Assembly: GCA_937960625.1 (NCBI GenBank)
Contig: CALGPD010000437.1
Coordinates: 1 to 9,696 of the forward strand
Direction of reading: 5' to 3'
DNA from: an uncultured Spirochaetia bacterium
GTDB taxonomy: Bacteria; Spirochaetota; CALGPD01
DNA: 9,696 nucleotides
Positions within the stretch are counted from its first letter, which is position 1. Every line of letters starts with the position of its first letter. Below the pieces are notes generated by a model. It was not told where the DNA came from. It was given only the letters and a program-made list of their open reading frames with translations, and did not search any database. Positions 6,451-9,696 of the stretch are shown here, one piece after another. The position numbers and the translations under genes were made by a program.

Positions 6451-7773
6451 ATGGAAAATGAAACGCAGAATATAACAATTTTAGCTCTTGATGATAACGA
6501 ACTAAATTTAAAACTTATTCAAAGCATTTTAAAAATAAAAAATTACGTTGTATTTACTGCAACCGAACCTGAACAAGCTTATGAAATATTTGGGAATAAT
6601 AAGATTGATCTTGCTATTTTGGATATTAGAATAAAAATACCCATTAGGGATGCCGGCCAATTTGAGCAGGGATTAGAGCAAGTTACAGGATATGAGGTTA
6701 TAAAAAAATTAAAATCCATGGATGCAAGAAACAAAGTTCCCATTATTTTTTTAACTTCGGTTACCGATCCTGAGAGTAAAGTTAAAGCATTTCAAGCCGG
6801 CGCTGTTGATTTTATCACAAAACCTTTTAATTCTTCGGAATTACTTGCGAGAATTGAAATGCATATCACGCTTAATAAAAGAATACAAAATTTATTTACT
6901 CATTCCGCTGAATTGGAAAAATTAGTAAGCGAAAAAACCCGGCAGCTTTCCGAATATGCTGAAAAGCTCGAAGAAAAAGTCGAAGAAAAAGTCGGTATTA
7001 TTAAACAAAATAATGAACGTTTATTAAAAGATATGGACAGCGCGAGGAGGCTTCAAATAAGTTTGCTTGCGAAAAAATTTCCTAATTTAAAAAACGTTGG
7101 AGTGGATGTGTATTACCGTCCATGTGATCAAGTTGGCGGGGATTTTTATAATTTTTTTAATCTTGATGAGAAGCATATTGGATTTTACGTTGCTGATGTA
7201 TCGGGTCATGGTGTATCCGCTGCTATGGTAACTTTTTTTGTTAAGGAGCTAGTCGAAAGTAGCAAAAAAACAATTTTTTCCGATGGCAGTTATGAGTTTT
7301 TATCTCCGGGTGTAATTTTGGAAAAAGTGAATTTAAAAATCCTTGAAGAAGATTTTGACGGAATTTATATTACAATGTTTTATGCTATTTTGAATACCCT
7401 GACCGGGGAATTAAAATGGTCAAATGCCGGGCATATTTCATATCCTATAATTTATCATAATGGTAAAAAAAGTCTGGAAATATTAGAGTCTAAAAGCATG
7501 GCTTTGGGGTGGTTCGATTATGCAAGGTATGAAGATAATCAAACGGAAATTGAAAAAGGAGATAAAATAATCCTTTATACAGACGGTATAATTGACAGTA
7601 AAAACGAAGATGGAAAGTTATTCGGAGTGGATGGAATAAAAAATATTGTGAGTAAAAACGGTTATAAAAAACGTTCCGTTCTTGCCTTTAGAATATTAAA
7701 AGAACTTAGAAAATTTCAGCGAAAAAAAGAACTTGAAGATGATATAACGCTATTAATAACGGATTATTTTTAG
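6451..7773 (+). CDS. Response regulator: receiver domain + coiled coil + PP2C/SpoIIE (RsbU-type) serine phosphatase
   Basis: Residues 8-135 form a receiver domain with acidic D14/D15, phosphoacceptor D58, T102 and K124 (TKPF). An extra 12-13 residues sit between D58 and the usual G-Y-E (80-82). A charged heptad-like helix (about 145-205, KLEEKVEEKVG) links to the PP2C domain. That domain shows RRLQISLL (199-206), VGGDF with D231, VADVSGHG with D249 (247-254), NAGH (325-328), YTDGI with D378, and the final DD at 430-431, so the metal ligands are complete. RsbU/SpoIIE-type enzymes dephosphorylate serine on STAS-domain anti-sigma antagonists, so the three STAS genes downstream are the likely substrates. 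A histidine kinase outside the window would switch the enzyme through D58. The ATG has no clear ribosome binding site, and a TAA stop at 6436-6438 rules out an upstream start. A TATATT at 6427-6432 could give a very short leader. Confidence 0.93.
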   Translation: MENETQNITILALDDNELNLKLIQSILKIKNYVVFTATEPEQAYEIFGNNKIDLAILDIRIKIPIRDAGQFEQGLEQVTGYEVIKKLKSMDARNKVPIIFLTSVTDPESKVKAFQAGAVDFITKPFNSSELLARIEMHITLNKRIQNLFTHSAELEKLVSEKTRQLSEYAEKLEEKVEEKVGIIKQNNERLLKDMDSARRLQISLLAKKFPNLKNVGVDVYYRPCDQVGGDFYNFFNLDEKHIGFYVADVSGHGVSAAMVTFFVKELVESSKKTIFSDGSYEFLSPGVILEKVNLKILEEDFDGIYITMFYAILNTLTGELKWSNAGHISYPIIYHNGKKSLEILESKSMALGWFDYARYEDNQTEIEKGDKIILYTDGIIDSKNEDGKLFGVDGIKNIVSKNGYKKRSVLAFRILKELRKFQRKKELEDDITLLITDYF

Positions 7774-7828
7774 GGTTTAGCTTTTTTTGTTAATTCCGTT
7801 TATTGCAATTATTGTATTAGTTTTGTAG

Positions 7829-7860
7829 GATTTAAACTTATAATATGTTTAACCCTGTTT
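7829..7860 (+). terminator. Weak candidate terminator after the phosphatase gene
   Basis: TTAAAC (7832-7837) and GTTTAA (7847-7852) form a 6-bp stem with a 9-nt AT loop, with possible outer GG/CC pairs, followed by a T-run starting at 7857. The stem is poor in G+C, so it could equally be chance in AT-rich DNA. Confidence 0.25.
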
Positions 7861-7885
7861 TTTAACAATTTTTTCACTTTTCTGA

Positions 7886-7913
7886 TTGAAAAATCATAAA
7901 ATATTTTTATATT
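7886..7913 (+). promoter_or_regulatory. Candidate sigma-70 promoter for the STAS cluster, with an overlapping small inverted repeat
   Basis: A -35 box TTGAAA (7886-7891) and a -10 box TATATT (7908-7913) are separated by 16 nt, each matching 5 of 6 consensus bases. The start near 7920 would leave a leader of about 80 nt before STAS 1. A perfect 5-bp inverted repeat, TGATT-GAAA-AATCA (7883-7896), spans the -35 box and could be an operator half-site pair. The STAS cluster therefore probably has its own transcript, separable from the phosphatase gene 228 nt upstream. Confidence 0.4.
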
Positions 7914-8001
7914 GTTGTAACTAAAAATTAATGTCGGTTTTTTAGCTTTACGTTGTAGATATTCGTAAAAAAGAAATCCGTTTTTTATTAAGGAGGATTT
8001 T

Positions 8002-8382
8002 ATGACATTTAAGAAAAATTTTTATGAAGACAACGTAATTTATTCGGTACACGGTCAAATGTCTGTGTCAAATTTTCAGGTTATTGACAGCCTGATAAAA
8101 GATATTAAGAATTTAATTGATTTTGATAAGTATACTTTTGTATGGAATTTTAAAGAATTGGGTTTTATGGATTCCACAGGCCTTTCGGTAATAGCAATGA
8201 CCATTGCTCATGCTATGAAAAACGGCAAATATGTTTACATTATTCATGCTGCTGAAGAAATAGCAAGAATATTAAAGTCATCGAGAATGGATAAAAACAT
8301 TAGATATATCCGTAACCTTGAAGAGATTAATACTTATAAAGATGAAATTAAAATTTTAAATCTTGTAGAGGACTTAAACTAA
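8002..8382 (+). CDS. STAS-domain protein 1 (anti-sigma-factor-antagonist-like)
   Basis: This 126-residue single STAS domain resembles SpoIIAA/RsbV. The conserved loop is intact: FMDSTGLSVIA at 56-66 with S58 as the predicted phosphorylation site. In partner switching, the unphosphorylated form binds an anti-sigma kinase and frees a sigma factor or other partner; a PP2C phosphatase such as the one just upstream resets it. The protein also shares with STAS 3 the N-terminal pattern MTFKK...N.[VI]Y..HG.M and a C-terminal tail L[VI].[DE]LN. AGGAGG lies 8 nt before the ATG. STAS 2 follows after 43 nt, so they are probably co-transcribed. The actual partner is not visible here. Confidence 0.88.
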   Translation: MTFKKNFYEDNVIYSVHGQMSVSNFQVIDSLIKDIKNLIDFDKYTFVWNFKELGFMDSTGLSVIAMTIAHAMKNGKYVYIIHAAEEIARILKSSRMDKNIRYIRNLEEINTYKDEIKILNLVEDLN

Positions 8383-8402
8383 CTAAGGAACCGGTATTAG
8401 CA

Positions 8403-8421
8403 AAAACCACAAGGAGGTTTT
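8403..8421 (+). promoter_or_regulatory. Inverted repeat overlapping the STAS 2 ribosome binding site
   Basis: AAAACC (8403-8408) pairs with GGTTTT (8416-8421) across a 7-nt loop. The AGGAGG ribosome binding site of STAS 2 (8412-8417) lies partly in the loop and partly in the stem, so the hairpin could lower STAS 2 translation relative to its neighbours. With six base pairs, four of them A-T, the structure is weak. Confidence 0.3.
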
Positions 8422-8425
8422 AGCA

Positions 8426-8818
8426 ATGATATTCAGAAAGACAGTAAAAGGAAACAACTTAATATATAAAATTGAAGGCAACATGAGTTTTGACAGTATA
8501 AGCTCAATTGACCGTTTAAGATTGGATATAAAAAACACATCAATGAAAGGGCGTTATAATTACATATGGGATTTAAGCGCTTGCCCTATAATTTCAGAAC
8601 CCGGAGTTTCAGCCATAGTCATGACAATTTCGATTGCCATGCGTACAAATAACGAAACGATTTTATGCGGACTGAACGATGAAAACTTTGAGTTATTAAA
8701 AAGTTTTCACATAATTAATCAACTTAGAATTTTTGATACAGTTGAAACTGTATTTGATGAAAATTATGAACAACCTGAAATTTTAGAATTTCCGGAAAAC
8801 GGAATAGAATGGATTTAA
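8426..8818 (+). CDS. STAS-domain protein 2, phosphosite serine replaced by glutamate
   Basis: This 130-residue protein aligns without gaps to STAS 1 and 3 over the first 70 residues, for example (Y/N)YIWDLSACPIISEPGVSAIVMTIS against FVWNFKELGFMDSTGLSVIAMTIA. The loop DSTGLS (57-62) reads S57-E58-P59-G60-V61-S62, so the phosphorylatable serine is a glutamate (codon GAA at 8597-8599) and the preceding aspartate is serine. A glutamate here commonly mimics phosphoserine, predicting a protein that cannot be switched by kinase or phosphatase and behaves as if always phosphorylated. The C-terminal tail is unrelated to that of the other two (acidic, ending NGIEWI). The frame is intact, with AGGAGG 8 nt before the ATG, so it is expressed rather than decayed. 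It lies between the two canonical copies. Function is inferred from sequence only. Confidence 0.85.
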   Translation: MIFRKTVKGNNLIYKIEGNMSFDSISSIDRLRLDIKNTSMKGRYNYIWDLSACPIISEPGVSAIVMTISIAMRTNNETILCGLNDENFELLKSFHIINQLRIFDTVETVFDENYEQPEILEFPENGIEWI

Positions 8819-8836
8819 TTTAAAAATTCATATTAG

Positions 8837-8885
8837 ATTGTTATTTGTATTGTAACAATATTTTATTATTTTTATAATAAAATAT
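8837..8885 (+). repeat. Two overlapping AT-rich hairpins between STAS 2 and STAS 3
   Basis: ATTGTTA (8837-8843) pairs with TAACAAT (8853-8859) over a 9-nt loop. Immediately next, ATATTTTATTAT (8858-8869) pairs perfectly with ATAATAAAATAT (8874-8885) around a TTTT loop, a 12-bp stem. The two share bases 8858-8859. They occupy the 135-nt gap before STAS 3. With no G or C in the long stem and no U-tract after it, it is not a standard rho-independent terminator. A transcript-processing or attenuation element, or an AT-rich operator, is possible. Confidence 0.45.
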
Positions 8886-8953
8886 ACATGTGAAATATAG
8901 AAATTTATTTATTGTGGTAGGTGTAAGAGAAAAACCTTTATTAGGAGGTAATT

Positions 8954-9337
8954 ATGACTTTTAAAAAAGACACTCTTGCAGAAAATATAGTTTATCATAT
9001 CCATGGGGATATGACTATAAACAATTTTGCAAAAATTGATGAGATTAATAAAGATTTGAAAAAAGTAATGTCAAATGACAAATATAATTTTATTTGGAAT
9101 TTGTCGGATGCAAGAATTATAGATTCAACGGGATTATCATTGATTGCGGTTTCTGTTGCATATTCAATCAAAATGGGAACAAGTGTTAAAATTTGCAACG
9201 CTAATCCTGATAATATGCGTTTGTTCAAAATTTCCCGTATGGGCGGAAATGTTAAACATTATTCTTCATTAGAAGAAGCACTTGAAATGCTTGTAGATGA
9301 AGGCAGCATGATGAAACTAATTCAAGAATTAAACTGA
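8954..9337 (+). CDS. STAS-domain protein 3 (anti-sigma-factor-antagonist-like)
   Basis: This 127-residue single STAS domain has an intact loop IIDSTGLSLIA (55-65), so S58 is the predicted phosphosite. It is closer to STAS 1 than to STAS 2: both start MTFKK, both have HG.M at about 17-20, and both end in L[VI].[DE]LN. It is therefore a probable substrate of the upstream PP2C phosphatase and a target of an unseen kinase. A strong TAGGAGGT sits before the ATG. The PTP/ArsC-like gene follows 20 nt after its stop, suggesting a shared transcript. The 135-nt gap before it holds two hairpins that may set its level relative to STAS 1 and 2. Confidence 0.88.
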   Translation: MTFKKDTLAENIVYHIHGDMTINNFAKIDEINKDLKKVMSNDKYNFIWNLSDARIIDSTGLSLIAVSVAYSIKMGTSVKICNANPDNMRLFKISRMGGNVKHYSSLEEALEMLVDEGSMMKLIQELN

Positions 9338-9357
9338 AAATTTGACCGGAGATAAAA

Positions 9358-9696
9358 ATGAAGGATAAAAAACTTACCGTGCTTTTTTTATGTAAAACCA
9401 ACGCTGTAAGAAGCCAGTTTGCAGAAGCATTATTAAATAAAATTGCTCCGCTTAAGTTTAATGTTATTAGTGCGGGAGTTGAACCTGATTTTTCTAAGTT
9501 TAAAGACACTGATGGCATTGACCCCATGGCTTTGAAAATATTAAAGGACAGCCGATATTTTGTTCAAGGCCTTAAAAAGAAGTCATGGAAAGATTTTGAA
9601 AATTATGATGGAAAAATAGATTTTGTTTTTACTCTTTCTGAAACAGCAGAACGGGAAGCCTTGAAAGAGGGAATAAAATTTCCCGGAGACCCTAAC
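9358..9696 (+). CDS. Low-molecular-weight protein phosphatase / ArsC-type protein (3' end outside window)
   Basis: The frame is open from the ATG at 9358 to the window edge, giving 113 residues. The N-terminal LFLCKTNAVRSQFAEALL (9-26) contains the C-x5-R-S P-loop (C12, R18) of low-molecular-weight tyrosine phosphatases and thioredoxin-type arsenate reductases. SAGVEP (38-43) and FPGDPN (108-113, D111 as possible general acid) also fit. In thioredoxin-linked ArsC enzymes two further cysteines lie in the segment corresponding to TLSETAEREALKEGI (92-106), where none is present; C12 is the only cysteine in the visible part. This favours a phosphatase, or an ArsC of another type, over a classical thioredoxin-coupled arsenate reductase. 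GGAG lies 6 nt upstream of the start, and the stop of STAS 3 is 20 nt away, so it is probably co-transcribed and may act in the same signalling pathway. Confidence 0.82.
   Translation, partial: MKDKKLTVLFLCKTNAVRSQFAEALLNKIAPLKFNVISAGVEPDFSKFKDTDGIDPMALKILKDSRYFVQGLKKKSWKDFENYDGKIDFVFTLSETAEREALKEGIKFPGDPN

Noticed and set aside
7758..7800. Inverted repeat AACGGA...TCCGTT around the stop codon of the phosphatase gene
   Set aside because: Six paired bases with a loop of about 30 nt and no U-tract after the right arm; too weak to call a terminator.
8995..9527. Reverse-strand frames of 77 and 91 residues
   Set aside because: They are antisense shadows of STAS 3 and of the PTP/ArsC-like gene, with no ribosome binding sites or recognisable motifs.

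Overview
This is a 9.7 kb stretch of an AT-rich (about one third G+C) bacterial chromosome with compact gene packing, strong AGGAGG-type ribosome binding sites and T/A-rich intergenic gaps. A lipoprotein-like signal peptide, a TolB-type beta-propeller and a possible sigma-54 promoter point to a Gram-negative-type bacterium. The ThiI-like PP-loop protein with an NFACT-R-like tail is a combination I associate with deltaproteobacteria-like and deep-branching lineages. I cannot name the organism from sequence alone.

Layout. At 1-1354 (minus) a tRNA-thiolation-type PP-loop ATPase is followed 2 nt later by the start of a membrane protein (probably a CPBP-family protease) that runs off the left edge. 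Divergent from it at 1523-3873 (plus) are a short DprA-like protein and a glucose-6-phosphate isomerase whose reading frames overlap by 22 nt. At 3880-5034 (minus), nearly abutting pgi tail to tail, is a probable lipoprotein with a long acidic linker and a TolB/PD40 beta-propeller. It may be driven by a sigma-54 type promoter. At 5229-6269 (minus) is an MBL-fold hydrolase. Divergent from it at 6451-7773 (plus) is a response regulator fused to a PP2C/SpoIIE-type serine phosphatase. Then come three small STAS-domain proteins in tandem (8002-9337) and the start of a low-molecular-weight phosphatase/ArsC-like protein running off the right edge.

The right-hand 3.3 kb looks like a partner-switching regulatory module. 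A phosphorylation-controlled PP2C phosphatase would dephosphorylate STAS-type anti-sigma-antagonist-like proteins. STAS 1 and STAS 3 keep the phosphorylatable D-S-T-G-L-S loop, while STAS 2 has glutamate exactly at the phosphoserine position, as if permanently phospho-mimicking. No RsbW/SpoIIAB-type kinase and no sigma factor lie in the window. The adjacent PTP/ArsC-like gene has the catalytic P-loop but no second cysteine in the visible part, so it may act as a protein phosphatase in the same pathway. This STAS triplet with its built-in phosphomimic is the most unusual thing in the window. The left-hand genes look like ordinary, mostly unrelated housekeeping functions.
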